From NCBI RefSeq assembly GCF_036014015.1, contig NZ_CP107905.1:6200001-6264000 (forward strand): a stretch of DNA of 64,000 nt, read 5' to 3'. Within the stretch, counting starts at the first letter, position 1, and the number at the start of each line of letters is the position of its first letter. The position numbers were made by a program, and so were the translations under genes. This document shows positions 8,798-16,732 of the stretch, piece after piece. The notes beneath the pieces were generated by a model. The model did no database searches, had not been told where the DNA came from, and worked only from the letters and a program-made list of their open reading frames with translations. Origin of the DNA: Streptomyces sp. NBC_00457. GTDB taxonomy: Bacteria > Actinomycetota > Actinomycetes > Streptomycetales > Streptomycetaceae.

Positions 8798-9465
8798 AAA
8801 CGCCAAAGAAGGCTCCCCGGGGAACGAGGAAGAGGGACGTACCGCTCACCGAGGACGGCATCTACGCCATGGCGCTGCAGCTCATCGACGCCGACGGGGT
8901 CGAGGCGCTGACCATGCGCAAACTCGCGACCGCGCTGGACGCGAACCCGATGTCGCTGTACCACCACGTGCCCAACAAGGACGCACTGCTGAGTGGCGTG
9001 GCCAGAACAGTCGGCGCCCAGTTCCGCACCGCGACCCGGGAAGACGCTGCCTGGCAGGACCGCCTCCGCCAACTCGCCGAGGACTTCCGCACGCTGGCGT
9101 ACCGCCACCCTGAGCTCATGACCTACTCGTTCGGACGACCGGAATTCATCCAGCCCGAAGACCCCTTCTGGCTCGGACTCACCGCCGTGCTGGAGGACGC
9201 GGGGGTACCGCAGCAAGAGACCCCACGCGTGGCCGCTCCTGTCTGCGCCGCCGTACTCGGCGTGCTGATCGCCGAAATCAACGGTTCACTTCACCGGTGG
9301 TCAGCTCTCCTGCCGACTACCCCCGCTGCCGGCAATGGCGAGCGCACGGACACAGGCTCTGATGACAGCCGGATGTTCCACGAGGCGCTAGAGATGATCA
9401 TCACGGGACTGGAGAGCCGACTCACAGCCGAACGTGCCGGCCGGGACGGCGGTGAGGGCCAATGA
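8794..9465 (+). CDS. TetR-family repressor of the CYP102-type P450
   Basis: The 223-residue protein has a TetR helix-turn-helix near residues 20-65 (ALTMRKLATALDANPMSLYHHV) after a basic arm (TPKKAPRGTRKRD), and a helical ligand domain of the type ending in FHEALEMIITGLESRL. The chosen ATG lies within operator 2 and no Shine-Dalgarno site precedes it; upstream frame is non-coding in character. It is divergent from the CYP102-type gene. In Bacillus megaterium a TetR-family repressor (Bm3R1) controls P450BM3, so an analogous role is likely but inferred. The stop codon overlaps an ATG of the following frame, though the next gene probably starts later. Confidence 0.85.
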   Translation: METPKKAPRGTRKRDVPLTEDGIYAMALQLIDADGVEALTMRKLATALDANPMSLYHHVPNKDALLSGVARTVGAQFRTATREDAAWQDRLRQLAEDFRTLAYRHPELMTYSFGRPEFIQPEDPFWLGLTAVLEDAGVPQQETPRVAAPVCAAVLGVLIAEINGSLHRWSALLPTTPAAGNGERTDTGSDDSRMFHEALEMIITGLESRLTAERAGRDGGEGQ

Positions 9466-9608
9466 GCCCGGAGCGCCTTCAAGCCGTCCAGGCGCCTCCG
9501 ACGAGGGGTGACAACCAGCCCACCGATGGCGAGACAGAGCCGCGCCGAGCCGCAACGGACGACGGGTGGACAACCAAGGGCACGGCTGGTTTCGGCAAGG
9601 GAGTGAGC

Positions 9609-10229
9609 ATGTCCGCAGGTGAGGCATCCGAGCACGCCGAGAGATCACGGCACAGCCGGTTGACCGCGGATCGGGAGCGAGACATCTACGAGGCCGTCCT
9701 GACCCTGCTGCGGGAGGTCGACTACGACGCGCTCGCCATGGACGACGTCGCCGCGCGGGCCAGGGCGAGCAAGGCGACGTTCTATCGTCGATGGCAGGGC
9801 AAGCCGCGGCTCGTGGCAGCGGCATTGCGGCACCGCACTCCCGTTGAGAGCGACGCCCTGGATACGGGGTCCCTGGCGGGCGATCTGCACGAGATCGCCA
9901 GGAGGGCAGGGGGAGCCGCCCACCAGGAGGACGTCGTGCTGCTGCGGGCACTCAGCCGTGCGGCCCACGCCCATCCCGAACTGGCGGACGCTATGTACGA
10001 CAGCAGAATCAGGCCCAAACTGCAGACGATGCGCGCGGTGGTCGACCGCGCCATCGACCGTGGCGAGGTGGCGGCGAACAATCCGGCGCTCGGTTTCCTG
10101 CCGCACCTCATCGCCGGGGCGAACCTCGCCCGACCGGTCGTCGAACGCGCCGAAGCGGACGCCGCGTATCTCAGCCGCTACGTGGACGCCGTGGTCCTGC
10201 CGGCACTGCTGAGCGCTGACACCCCGTGA
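9609..10229 (+). CDS. TetR/AcrR-family transcriptional regulator
   Basis: The product (206 aa) has an N-terminal TetR DNA-binding domain: helices YEAVLTLLREVDYDALAMDD and recognition region ARASKATFYRRW, near residues 23-67. The C-terminal helical domain resembles the AcrR-type 'TetR_C' group (YDSRIRPKLQTMRAVVDRAI). ATG 9609 has AAGGGAG just upstream and places the HTH at the usual distance; an in-frame ATG at 9462 overlapping the previous stop would add 49 disordered residues. It follows the P450-linked TetR gene on the same strand and could be co-transcribed. Its target is unknown. Confidence 0.85.
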   Translation: MSAGEASEHAERSRHSRLTADRERDIYEAVLTLLREVDYDALAMDDVAARARASKATFYRRWQGKPRLVAAALRHRTPVESDALDTGSLAGDLHEIARRAGGAAHQEDVVLLRALSRAAHAHPELADAMYDSRIRPKLQTMRAVVDRAIDRGEVAANNPALGFLPHLIAGANLARPVVERAEADAAYLSRYVDAVVLPALLSADTP

Positions 10230-10404
10230 ACCACCCAGGCAGCGCGCGCTTCTTCCCTGCCGATCGGCCCGTCACGGCCTCAGCCACGGTACCGATCGCT
10301 GCGGGCGGCTCAGCCGCCGCCCCACCGATTTCCAGGCCCACTCCGCCCGCGAACTGTCCGTAACTTTCGAGACACTCTGCCTCGACCAGTCGGACCACGT
10401 GAAT

Positions 10405-10632
10405 GGCAGCCAAGCGACGAGCGCTTTGTCCACGCTCCGCACCACGAACTCCTCGTCCAACGTCTGGCCGAGCAGATAGCCGGAAGAACAGCAGCCCCAT
10501 GATCCGTGCGAGGAGGAGAGATGCGTGGCCGTCAGCGCCGGGGCGCAGTTCGCCACGCTTCACGCCGATCCGCAAAGCCGCACGGAGGTCTTCGGCGGCG
10601 GCGCCGTAGAGGCGCTGCCGCAACTCCCGCAT
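10405..10632 (-). pseudogene. C-terminal remnant of a TetR-family regulator, frameshifted
   Basis: On the minus strand the translation AAEDLRAALRIGVKRGELRP and LLLARIMGLLFFRL reads as a TetR ligand-domain segment. After a frameshift near 10470 the theme continues in another frame (GQTLDEEFVVRSVDKALVAW). No helix-turn-helix half is visible upstream. The gene is truncated and frameshifted and lies between the TetR gene and the MpaB-type oxygenase; it may once have regulated the oxygenase. The flanks (10230-10404, 10633-10862) hold nothing else recognisable. Confidence 0.6.
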
Positions 10633-10862
10633 GCGCGGCGGTAGTCCGTGGCCCGCCCTACACCCGAGTGTTCGGCGACCGCGGCATGCGGTAGCCGATG
10701 GCGGGGGAGGCAAGAGTGAGGCCGAGATGGTGGGCGGCACCGGACTTGTGAAGTCCTCGCCCAAATGCCACTCGTCGCAGGACGGGGGCCGTCGGCGCCG
10801 CAGCTCGCAGGCATGGTCGGGCCCGAAGTCCGCACACCGCTGTCGGACCGCCTGGCGTTGGC

Positions 10863-11837
10863 TCAAGCGCTGGGGCCTGCGGCGGTGTCGCGCCCGGCTG
10901 CCTCGGCGCGTCCTACGGCCGGGGCATACGGCTCCATGGTCTTGAGTTGGCCGTTGCTGAGCCGGGACTTCTTGAGTCGCGCCGTGAGTGGGGTCCGGGG
11001 GTCGGGGAGCAGGCCCTGGAGGCGGAACACGGTCTTCAAGAAGACCCGGACGAGCCTTGTGCGGAGCGGGCCCGGCCAGCCGATGCCGTGCAGACGGCAC
11101 ACACGCTCCCCGGCGAGATACCGCGTGAGGTCCCGGGCGAAGGGGTGGAGGGGGCGAGGGAACCAGTTCTCGGCGAAGAAGTTCAGCATCGCGTTCGCGA
11201 CCCGGTGGCCGGTGACGGTCTCCTCGTACGGTCGGGCCTCGAACTCTTCGACGAAGGCCACCATGGCGTCCCAGTCCGGCGGGAAGCCGGCGTCCGTGAG
11301 CGGACCCGACTCCCGCTCGAAGAGGTGGAAGACGGCTTCGGCCCAGTGATGCCAGGCCGTTCGCAGATGCGGGGGCATACCGGGCAGGCCGAGTGACGTC
11401 TGCAGGCGGTGACCGAAGGTGGCGAGGGAGGCCAGAGGGTAGATGAAGTCATCGATGTCGTCGAAGTTGCCCGGCAGATCCGGGGTGGTGCGGGCGATGT
11501 TCATATGGATGCGGTTCAGGCGCTGGGTCGCCTTTCGGCCCTGCTCGCTCGATGGCCCGTCGACCATCCACGCCATGAAGAAGTCGTTGCCGTCCTGGAA
11601 GCGCCGGTGCGGCCGCAGCTCCAGTTTCCTGGTGTGGTCCAGGGTCGCCGAGCCGAGGGTGGGCTGCATGACCCGCATCGTCACCGGATAGATCATCATC
11701 GCCAGGGCGAACTCGGAGACCTGGTACTGGGTCACGAGCGCGATCATGCGCTCCCAGTCCGTCTCCGGGTCCATGCGCGCCAGTTCGCGATCCACCCACT
11801 TGTATCCACTGCGTCCTCGTCGAGTTCGTTCGCTCAT
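10863..11837 (-). CDS. oxygenase MpaB family protein (DUF2236), copy 1
   Basis: This 324-residue protein belongs to the DUF2236/MpaB-Lcp group, whose characterised members are heme-dependent oxygenases (rubber oxygenase Lcp) or fungal MpaB-type cleavage enzymes. Conserved stretches seen are HRRFQDGNDFFMAWMVDG, LATFGHRLQ, AWHHWAEAVFHLFERE and FARDLTRYLAGERVCRLHG. ATG 11837 is preceded by ACAGGAGTCGATC, a good ribosome site. It lies 154 bp downstream of the P450-ferredoxin-reductase operon on the same strand and may form its last gene. A close paralogue lies at 20057-21019. The substrate is unknown. Confidence 0.85.
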   Translation of the reverse strand: MSERTRRGRSGYKWVDRELARMDPETDWERMIALVTQYQVSEFALAMMIYPVTMRVMQPTLGSATLDHTRKLELRPHRRFQDGNDFFMAWMVDGPSSEQGRKATQRLNRIHMNIARTTPDLPGNFDDIDDFIYPLASLATFGHRLQTSLGLPGMPPHLRTAWHHWAEAVFHLFERESGPLTDAGFPPDWDAMVAFVEEFEARPYEETVTGHRVANAMLNFFAENWFPRPLHPFARDLTRYLAGERVCRLHGIGWPGPLRTRLVRVFLKTVFRLQGLLPDPRTPLTARLKKSRLSNGQLKTMEPYAPAVGRAEAAGRDTAAGPSA

Positions 11838-11991
11838 GATCGACTCCTGTGTCGAGGTGTATCGCGCCTCGACTCCTGTGTGCGGAAGATGGGTTGATGA
11901 CGTCGGCGGTCGCTCCGCCTCGGTTGCGCCGTGCGAGCCGGGCTGAGGCGCGGATCTCGCTTTTCGTCGTGCTGCCTGCGGGCGGAGGGAT

Positions 11992-13122
11992 TCAGGCGGC
12001 TTCGCCGGCGAGTTGTCTGAGTCGTCCGACGGGGATGCGGCGGTTGACGGAAGCCGCTGCCGCTGTTCCGTCGGGGTTGTTCCACCGCAGCAGGGCGGAA
12101 CCGGATGCCAGGTCGCCTTCGAGCACGGTGGGGACGACGGTCCGGTCCGGTGTGCCGCTCAGCTTGATGTCCAGGCCGAACATCGAGGTCCAGAAGTAGG
12201 CGTCGTGCCGCGCTCGAACCGGTAGGCCGAGCAGGGCCAGCGCGGCGGTACGGCCGTGGTTGACGGCGTTCGTCCAGTGCGGGGACCGGCACCGCCGCCC
12301 CTGCCGCAGGGTGCATGTGACGTCGCCGGCAGCCACGACGCCCGGCACGACACGGCCGGTCTCGTCCGTCAACAGGCCCTCGGCGTGGACGGGCAGGTGC
12401 GTGCCGGCGAGCCACGCGACGTTGGGCCGGTCGCCGGCCGCGGTGACGACGAGGTCCGCCTCGATGCGCCGACTGCCGTCGAGGAGGACTGCGCGGACCG
12501 GACTTCCCTGCAGTCGTACGTCGGAGTCGGCCACCAGCAGCCGAACCCCGCGCTCCCGGGCCCGGGTGCAGACCATGTCCGTAAGGCCGGGGCCCAGAAG
12601 CCGACGCAGGTGCGGTACCAGATCGACCACCGTGACCTGCAGGCCCCGGGCGCACAGCGTCGAGGCGACCTCCATGCCGAGGAACCCCCCACCGACCACG
12701 ACGGCTGACCGGGCCGTACCGGCGGCTTCGGCGAGCCCGACGGCGTCGCCCAGGTCGCGCACCGTCCGTTCACCCAACTGCCCCGGAGCGGCGAGGCGTC
12801 GTGCGCTGCTCCCCGTGGCGATGACGAGCCCGTCGTAGCCGATCCGGTCGCCCGCGGTGGTCACGACCTCGCGGCCTGCGATGTCCACTGACCGGGCCCG
12901 GCAGCCCAGCCGCAGTTCGATGTCGTCCGGGAGGGTGGGCAGCGCCGTGCTCTGCGGCGTCTCCGTGCCCGCGAGCACTCCCTTGGACAGCGGCACCCGG
13001 GAGTACGGAGGAACGGTCTCGGCGGAGGCGACCACCACTTCACCGTCGTAGCCCTCGGCGCGCAGTGCGCCGGCCGCGGTGACTGCCGCGATCGAGCCGC
13101 CCACCACCAGGATCCGTCTCAT
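11992..13122 (-). CDS. NAD(P)/FAD-dependent ferredoxin reductase
   Basis: The 376-residue flavoprotein has the two-dinucleotide-domain layout of class I P450 ferredoxin reductases: an FAD-binding start RILVVGGSIAAVTAAGALR, YSRVPLSKGVLAG, an NAD-binding GGGFLGMEVASTL near the middle, and VVAAGDVT near the C-terminal third. It would pass electrons from NAD(P)H to the ferredoxin encoded immediately upstream. ATG 13122 overlaps the ferredoxin stop by 4 nt, which fixes the start and indicates translational coupling. It is the third gene of the P450 operon. Confidence 0.9.
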   Translation of the reverse strand: MRRILVVGGSIAAVTAAGALRAEGYDGEVVVASAETVPPYSRVPLSKGVLAGTETPQSTALPTLPDDIELRLGCRARSVDIAGREVVTTAGDRIGYDGLVIATGSSARRLAAPGQLGERTVRDLGDAVGLAEAAGTARSAVVVGGGFLGMEVASTLCARGLQVTVVDLVPHLRRLLGPGLTDMVCTRARERGVRLLVADSDVRLQGSPVRAVLLDGSRRIEADLVVTAAGDRPNVAWLAGTHLPVHAEGLLTDETGRVVPGVVAAGDVTCTLRQGRRCRSPHWTNAVNHGRTAALALLGLPVRARHDAYFWTSMFGLDIKLSGTPDRTVVPTVLEGDLASGSALLRWNNPDGTAAAASVNRRIPVGRLRQLAGEAA

Positions 13123-13316
13123 GACGGGCCCCCGACACGCAGCGCCGCCATGGGGCACACCCGCGCGCCCGCCCGAGCGGCTGCGGCGAGCTCCGGGGGG
13201 ACCGGGTCGACGCGTGCGTGGACCATTCCCTCCTCGTCGAGTCGGTAGACGGCGGGGGCGGTCGTCTCGCACAGGCCGTGGCCCTCGCAGCGGTCGGGGA
13301 CGATCTCCACCCTCAT
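13119..13316 (-). CDS. P450-type ferredoxin
   Basis: This is a 65-residue ferredoxin of the small single-cluster type that serves actinobacterial class I P450s. The cluster motif is CEGHGLC (CX2HX2C, residues 10-16) with a distal CP near residue 54; His occupies the site of a fourth Cys, a variant found among P450 redox partners. Both ends overlap neighbours by 4 nt (P450 upstream, reductase downstream), so the three are almost certainly made together in fixed proportions. Confidence 0.92.
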   Translation of the reverse strand: MRVEIVPDRCEGHGLCETTAPAVYRLDEEGMVHARVDPVPPELAAAARAGARVCPMAALRVGGPS

Positions 13317-14509
13317 CCGTCGGCCCTCCGGATCGTCAGCGGCAGGCTCTCCAGGCCGCGCAGTACGGGGTTGTCGTGCGGGACGGGCGTGCCGTCGACG
13401 ACGAAGCTGTCGACGCGGCTCAGCAGCGACTCGATGAGGCACCTGCCTTCCAGTCGGGCGAGGGCCTGGCCGGCGCAGCCGTGCGGTCCGTAGCCGAAGG
13501 CCAGGTGGTCGACGGGGTTGCGTCGGACGTCGAAGCGGTCGGGGTCGGGATAGTGCCGCTCGTCGCGGTTGGCGGCGGCGAAGTGCAGCAGCACCCGCGT
13601 ACCGGCCGGGAGTTCGACGTCACCGTGGCGGACGCTCCGGGTCGTGACGCGGGAGAAGACCTGGACCGGTGATTCGGTCCGCAGCACCTCCTCGAACACC
13701 GGTCCGGCCAGGGCCGGGTCGGACTTGAGGACCTCCCAGATGTGGGGCTGCTCGGCGAAGACACGCAGCATGGACGCCAGAGCGTTGACCGTCGTGTCCA
13801 GTCCGGCGACCAGGAAGGCATGGATCAGGGGTACGGCGCCGCTCGCCTCGATCCTTCCGTCGTCGACGGCGTCGAGGATCGCCGCGCCCCAGCTTCCGGG
13901 CGCCAGACCCTCGCGGGTCGCGGCCGCCTGCATCCATTCGACGTAGTCCAGGAAGACCGGCATGCGCTCCTGGAGTGTGGCGCCGGCCGGACCGAAGGTG
14001 GTGAAAACAGCGTCCGCGCCAGGGAGAAGCCGCTCTCGTCCTTCCGGCGGGACCCCGATGAGGTCACCGACGAGGCGCACGGGCACCTTCTGGGCCAGGT
14101 CGGTCACCCCGTCGAAGGCATCGTCCGTGACAGCCTCTGCGACGATCGCGTCGACCGCCTCGGCGACCTGCCGGCGCAGCTTTGCGATCCCGCGGGGCGA
14201 CACCTGCTCGGAGAGCACCGAGCGCAGTTCGGTGTGCCGAGGGGGATCCGAGGTCAGGACAGTGCCCAGGAAAGGGGTGTTGAAGTCGTCCAGCAGGGCG
14301 ACTCCGGACGCCGACGAATAGGTCTGCCAGTCGGCCGACGCGGCGCGCACGTCGTCGTAGCGCGTCAGTGCCCAGACGTCGTGCGCCGGGACATGCACGG
14401 CGGGCGCGAGGTCGCGCAGGGCTCGGTAGACGGGGTAGGGGTCGGCCGCGACCTCTGGTCCGAAGAGGTCGACTGCGGTGGCCGGGGCGGATTGGTCGAG
14501 CTGTGTCAC
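13313..14509 (-). CDS. class I cytochrome P450
   Basis: The 398-residue soluble bacterial P450 has an I-helix VAGLDTTVNAL, an ExxR helix EEVLRTES, and a heme-ligand loop FGYGPHGCAGQALARLEG carrying the axial Cys. GTG 14509 has a strong GGAGGA site 5 nt upstream; longer frame upstream is low-complexity. It is the first gene of a coupled P450-ferredoxin-reductase operon, giving a complete three-component monooxygenase. Substrate cannot be inferred; the downstream MpaB-type oxygenase hints at sequential oxidation of one hydrophobic compound (inference). Confidence 0.93.
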   Translation of the reverse strand: MTQLDQSAPATAVDLFGPEVAADPYPVYRALRDLAPAVHVPAHDVWALTRYDDVRAASADWQTYSSASGVALLDDFNTPFLGTVLTSDPPRHTELRSVLSEQVSPRGIAKLRRQVAEAVDAIVAEAVTDDAFDGVTDLAQKVPVRLVGDLIGVPPEGRERLLPGADAVFTTFGPAGATLQERMPVFLDYVEWMQAAATREGLAPGSWGAAILDAVDDGRIEASGAVPLIHAFLVAGLDTTVNALASMLRVFAEQPHIWEVLKSDPALAGPVFEEVLRTESPVQVFSRVTTRSVRHGDVELPAGTRVLLHFAAANRDERHYPDPDRFDVRRNPVDHLAFGYGPHGCAGQALARLEGRCLIESLLSRVDSFVVDGTPVPHDNPVLRGLESLPLTIRRADG

Positions 14510-14884
14510 GGTTCCTCCAGCGGTACTGCCGGGTCGGGGGCAGAGGTCATACCGGTGTGGCGGCTGTGCGCGCAGGGGCTCGCGGGACTCCGCAAAGGCT
14601 CCGTTCTCACGGGGGTGCCGGCGGCGTGCAAGGGCTCGGCACGGGGTCGTCCCGGCGGCGGGAGCAGCGAACTGCTGCTCATCGATGGGGGTGCGAAAGG
14701 GGTTCGTTCGGCGAGCGATCACCAACGCCCGTCGAAAGGCTTGCCGGGAAGCTCGCGGCGTCGGGTGCGGTGCGTCGCGAAGCAGAGCATCTCCCGCGTA
14801 CCGGACGTGCTCACGTGGTGCTACAACGCGGCGAGGTGCCGTGCCGGGCGTAGCGAGCCGGTGAACCTTTCCGGTCGCGGCACC
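14510..14884. other. upstream region of the P450 operon with no gene
   Basis: About 375 bases between the P450 start and the inverted-repeat element. No family motif or credible ribosome site was seen in any frame. The operon promoter should lie in the first 100-150 bases, but no clear hexamers were recognised. Confidence 0.4.
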
Positions 14885-15148
14885 AGGGCCTGTGTCGGAA
14901 GTGGCGTCGTCCGCCCGAAGGGCGGGCCGGGCGGCGGCGATGGGGGCCCGCGCGAGTTCGGGTTCGAGGGTGGGGGAGCGTGCTCTGGGGCCCCGGCCGA
15001 AGGCTGGGGGGTGCCGGGCGGAAGCCCTCGTACTGGACGCACTTGGGCTTTCGCCCGGTGCGGCGAGTGGGGGCATCTCCCACGCCCTTAAGGCAGTGGG
15101 GGCGCGTGCCAGGCGTAGGCCGCAGGCGCCACTTCCGACACAGGGCCT
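14885..15148. mobile_element. MITE-like non-coding element bounded by inverted repeats
   Basis: A segment of about 260 bp is bounded by 18-bp perfect inverted repeats (CCTGTGTCGGAAGTGGCG at 14889-14906 and its complement at 15127-15144), extending to 21 of 22 with adjacent bases. The interior is G-rich with several short hairpins and no protein-coding features. The right end abuts and shares the TAG stop codon of the SnoaL-like gene. Size and termini fit a miniature inverted-repeat element; no transposase lies inside. Confidence 0.55.
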
Positions 15149-15542
15149 AGGCGGCGGGCGCCTGCTGGTCGTCGGCCACGGGCCACCAGGCGAGCCGCAT
15201 GGCGGCGATGCGGTCGCCGCGCAGGTCGTAGGAGGCGAAGAACCGGATCGTCACTTCTCGGCCGGACACGAGCGGGGTGAGGAAGTGGTCGGGCACGTCC
15301 CGCTCGGGCCGCAGCACGATGTCCAGCTCGACGAGGATGTGTCCCTCGGTTCGCGCGACGATTCTCGGCCGCAGTTCCTCCGGGATGCCGAGGTGGTTCT
15401 TGGTCAGGAAGTCGATCACCGTGTCCCTGCCGCGGAGCTCCCCGAAGGGCAGGATGAGGGCGAAGTCCTCGGTGTAGTAGCGCTGGGCGGTCTCGGCGTC
15501 GTCGCCCTGGTTGTAGGTCTTGATGTAGCCGTCGTAATCCAT
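15147..15542 (-). CDS. SnoaL-like / nuclear transport factor 2 family protein
   Basis: The 131-residue single-domain protein has the cone-shaped NTF2/SnoaL fold signature: N-terminal helix YIKTYNQGDDAETAQRYYTED, then FALILPFGELRGRDTVIDFL, and C-terminal strands EVTIRFFASYDLRGDRIAAM. Such proteins are small-molecule isomerases, hydrolases or binding proteins. ATG 15542 has GGAG 7 nt upstream; ATG 15554 is an alternative. It is divergent from the MarR/aldehyde dehydrogenase pair and has its own promoter with a MarR-type palindrome (15687-15704), so it is probably in the same regulon. Confidence 0.8.
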   Translation of the reverse strand: MDYDGYIKTYNQGDDAETAQRYYTEDFALILPFGELRGRDTVIDFLTKNHLGIPEELRPRIVARTEGHILVELDIVLRPERDVPDHFLTPLVSGREVTIRFFASYDLRGDRIAAMRLAWWPVADDQQAPAA

Positions 15543-15686
15543 GCTGGTCTCCATGCCGGGTCCATGAGCGGCGGTAACGGTGGTCGGACAGAGGTCTGGC
15601 GCCTCCCGCATCCGCAACCACAGCGGTGGGGAGGAGGCAGGCCGCGCACGGGCAGGAGCTGTCCGGAGGGCGCCCGCCAAACCAAT

Positions 15687-15704
15687 TCGCTAGATGTCTA
15701 GCGA
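15687..15704. promoter_or_regulatory. MarR-type palindrome, site 1
   Basis: TCGCTAGATGTCTAGCGA has 8-bp perfect arms around TG. It lies just downstream of a plausible promoter for the SnoaL-like gene. The same arms recur at 16466-16483 and 28619-28636. Confidence 0.8.
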
Positions 15705-15715
15705 CCTGTTTCACG

Positions 15716-15746
15716 AAAGTAGAGACCCGGAGAACGGAGTTGTCAA
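15716..15746 (-). promoter_or_regulatory. promoter of the SnoaL-like gene
   Basis: Read on the minus strand, TTGACA (15746-15741) and TACTTT (15721-15716) are separated by 19 bp, with operator site 1 starting 11 bp beyond the -10 hexamer. This is the same order as at the aldehyde dehydrogenase promoter. Confidence 0.55.
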
Positions 15747-15790
15747 GAGGGTGTTGCGTCGCCGTTAAGCCGCAATGTCGCGGCGTGGGT

Positions 15791-16351
15791 TCAGCTGGGC
15801 GGAATCAGGCGGCGCTGAGGCTCGGAGAGCGGTTCCGGCTCGTGTGCGGCGATCTTGGCGAGCAGTCGCGCCAGGGTGAGCTCCTCGTCGCGCGTGAGGG
15901 TCTCGAGCCAGTGTTTCTCGCGGTTGACGGTCCACCAGTGCATGAACTCGCCTACGACCGCTTCACCCTGCTCCGTGAGCGTGATCAGAAGCATGCGCCG
16001 GTCATCGAGCTGGGGGTTGCGCCTGATGAGGGCTGCGCGCTCCAGGGTGTGCAGAGTGGAGGTGACGCTCGCCGTGGAGACGCTGAGCAGTTCGGCGAGT
16101 CGCCGCGGAGCGGCCGGGCCTTCCACTTTGAGCGCGGTCATCAGCCAGAAGCCGGCGAAGGTCAGCCCGGCGGGCCGGGCGAAGTTGGACTCCATGTCGC
16201 GCTCGATCCTCCTCGCGGCCCGCATCAGGTTCATCCCCACCGACGCGATCGCGAGCTCCAGGTCGGCGTCCGGGAGAGTGAAGCCGGACGCGGCCGCCAG
16301 ACGCTCGCCGTACGGCCCGGATTCCGCACTGTCGCTCGACTTGTCCGTCAC
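15791..16351 (-). CDS. MarR-family repressor
   Basis: This is a 186-residue winged-helix regulator. It shows the MarR core: helix LTFAGFWLMTALKVEGPAAP, DNA-recognition region RRLAELLSVSTASVTSTLHTLER, and a wing ending RRNPQLDDRRMLLITLTEQG. Start GTG 16351 is chosen over the TTG at 16432, because the latter would overlap the -35 box of the divergent promoter. It lies between a SnoaL-like gene (downstream, same strand) and an aldehyde dehydrogenase (divergent). Matching palindromes at both neighbours make it the probable local repressor; the inducer is unknown. Confidence 0.88.
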   Translation of the reverse strand: MTDKSSDSAESGPYGERLAAASGFTLPDADLELAIASVGMNLMRAARRIERDMESNFARPAGLTFAGFWLMTALKVEGPAAPRRLAELLSVSTASVTSTLHTLERAALIRRNPQLDDRRMLLITLTEQGEAVVGEFMHWWTVNREKHWLETLTRDEELTLARLLAKIAAHEPEPLSEPQRRLIPPS

Positions 16352-16425
16352 GTGTGTCGCCCCCGTCTCGGAGTCCTGACTGCACCCGCCTTCCGGGCGC
16401 GTCCCATTCTTCCGCCTCCGATGGC

Positions 16426-16456
16426 TTGACAACCATCGATGCGGGGTTGCTACGGT
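16426..16456 (+). promoter_or_regulatory. promoter of the aldehyde dehydrogenase transcript
   Basis: TTGACA (16426-16431) and TACGGT (16451-16456) with 19-bp spacing precede operator site 2 by 9 bp. The layout matches the promoter of the SnoaL-like gene and suggests simple repression. Confidence 0.5.
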
Positions 16457-16465
16457 CGTTTGAAA

Positions 16466-16483
16466 TCGCTAGAAGTCTAGCGA
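16466..16483. promoter_or_regulatory. MarR-type palindrome, site 2
   Basis: TCGCTAGAAGTCTAGCGA has 8-bp perfect arms. Its reverse complement is identical to site 3 at 28619-28636. It sits between the marR start and the aldehyde dehydrogenase transcript start. Confidence 0.82.
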
Positions 16484-16500
16484 AGTGTGCGGAGGTCACC

Positions 16501-16617
16501 ATGACAGCGTCGTACCTTCCCCGGTCGGGTGCGCGCTGTCCCGGTCCGCCGACCGGCACGGAGGGCGGCCGCGCCAATGTCTCCGCGCTCGTCGATTGCC
16601 TGGAGCACAAACCCTGA
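16501..16617 (+). CDS. small 38-codon ORF with a strong ribosome site
   Basis: ATG 16501 is preceded by CGGAGGTCACC, one of the best Shine-Dalgarno sites in the window, just downstream of the operator. The 38-residue product is Pro/Gly-rich at the start and ends ALVDCLEHKP; no family is recognised. It could be a leader peptide of the aldehyde dehydrogenase transcript (116 bp upstream of that start) or the scar of a deleted gene. Translation is plausible; function unknown. Confidence 0.35.
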   Translation: MTASYLPRSGARCPGPPTGTEGGRANVSALVDCLEHKP

Positions 16618-16732
16618 TACGGCCTGTGCGCCGCTGTTGTGGCGCTACCGCCGACGTGACGGCGGCACACCGGTGCACGCCCCTGGCGGCATCCACATCC
16701 CGCACCCGCTACCAGCAGCTGGAGAATCAGTC

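Noticed and set aside
5448..8861. Longer start (8861) for the P450-reductase fusion
   Set aside because: The extra 66 residues cross the divergent operators and the tetR gene start, and a good ribosome site precedes ATG 8663.
14930..15000. tRNA-like TTCGGGTTCGAGG sequence
   Set aside because: The T-loop-like string is not supported by acceptor, D or anticodon stems at the right distances; it lies inside the inverted-repeat element.
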